Source: Chromobotia macracanthus
Taxonomy: Eukaryota; Chordata; Actinopteri; Cypriniformes; Botiidae
Assembly (NCBI GenBank): GCA_036877525.1
Contig: JAZGTH010000087.1
Coordinates: 4,410,001 to 4,474,000, forward strand
Direction of reading: 5' to 3'
DNA length: 64,000 nt
The notes beneath the pieces were generated by a model that saw only the letters and a list, made by a program, of their open reading frames with translations, searched no databases and had not been told where the DNA came from. Position 1 is the first letter of the stretch; each line of letters starts with the position of its first letter. Below are positions 63,330 to 64,000 of the stretch, one piece after another. The position numbers and the translations under genes are program-made.

Positions 63330-64000
63330 CTGTGGATGGAAATGTTTTATTAGTTAAAAATGCACACAATATCTTTTCAAGCAGTTGAGAAATGTAAGTT
63401 TAAGTTAAATGTAACTTAAAAAAGTATAAATATATATACACGCACGTGTACACACACACATTACCAGGATATATGCAGATTAAATGTTAACAACCACCTT
63501 AACCATTACAGATGTCTAAATTTCCTTAAAAATATTTCAAAATGTTTTTGCATACAAGATTGTTTCTTGTACCTTCCTTGTTTCACATCATTCAAAACAC
63601 ATTCACTGGGCTTTCATACCCAGTTTTTGTATAAGTTTACATACACAACATGTAACCGGCCTTACATTTTATTCTATATTGCTAAAGTGACAAACATACA
63701 TCCACAAAAAATTTCCATGGGACCAGCTGGTTTAATATAATTGCAAACATGGCTCAGGAAAGTGTAGTTAGTGCTAAGAAAATGCCTGGATTTGTAGATG
63801 CCACTTGGTTTGGATCTTTAATGCTTTAACCTTTATGTCTTTATAAGTGTACCTCCTTGTATTTAAATACATTTAGTATCACTGTATATTACACTACATG
63901 GTTTTGCATGCACTACACAAACAATGCTCAGAAATTTTATACTAAGTTTGAATAAAAATCCAACAGAGTAGGCTGTAATATGCAAAATAAAAATATTTTA
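63330..64000 (-). other. psma6: psma6 intron (continues past the window)
   Basis: AT-rich sequence with short CA runs near 63440. The upstream psma6 exon was not found, so the intron extends beyond 64000. Confidence 0.7.

Overview
This is a nuclear genomic window from a teleost fish. It is intron-rich and AT-rich, with CA/TA/GA microsatellites, tRNA-derived SINEs and MITEs of kinds common in fish. The protein-coding genes are clear vertebrate orthologues. The abundance of a MITE ending in TGAACTATTCCTTTAA and of SINEs with the tail 'TTTGGATAAAAGCGTCT' suggests an otophysan, probably a cypriniform. That placement is an inference, not a proof.

Layout, left to right. (1) 1-4.6 kb is intergenic, with one retroposon tail. 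(2) 4.8-8.2 kb (+) is tmem30a, the CDC50 subunit of lipid flippases, in 7 coding exons. (3) 8.2-14.5 kb is intergenic with repeat fragments. (4) 14.55-16.19 kb (+) is a decayed kcnk13 (THIK-1 potassium channel) pseudogene. Its first exon is split by a SINE-like insertion and both selectivity filters are mutated. (5) 18.1-22.8 kb (+) is psmc1, the proteasome ATPase Rpt2, in 11 coding exons giving 440 aa. (6) 23.9-25.75 kb is a dead DIRS-like retrotransposon. (7) 27.4-33.5 kb (+) is calm1, encoding the canonical 149-codon calmodulin in 6 coding exons. (8) 33.5-53.6 kb is a 20 kb gene desert. It holds a second DIRS relic (minus strand), SINEs, MITEs, a dead Ty3/gypsy element with degraded LTRs, and an interleaved local duplication. 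(9) 53.6-56.1 kb (-) is brms1l, in 10 coding exons giving 323 aa, with one intron that looks like a U12-type AT-AC intron. (10) 59.6-61.4 kb (+) is nfkbia (I-kappa-B alpha), in 6 coding exons giving 311 aa, with an NF-kappa-B-like site upstream. (11) 62.9 kb to the window end (-) holds the last two exons of psma6, convergent with nfkbia.

The genes do not form a pathway unit. The interest lies in synteny and genome decay. From general knowledge of the human map, kcnk13-psmc1-calm1 corresponds to 14q32, brms1l-nfkbia-psma6 to 14q13, and tmem30a to 6q14. Three blocks that are separate in human are therefore joined here. Genes that lie between them in human (NRDE2, RALGAPA1, INSM2) were not seen. 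All intron boundaries were read by hand from splice sites and protein continuity. Every intact gene closes to a total length matching, or close to, its family. No previously undescribed biological system is evident. The strongest unusual signals are the AT-AC intron, the stepwise death of kcnk13, and two transposon fragments lying within a few bases of splice sites in essential genes.
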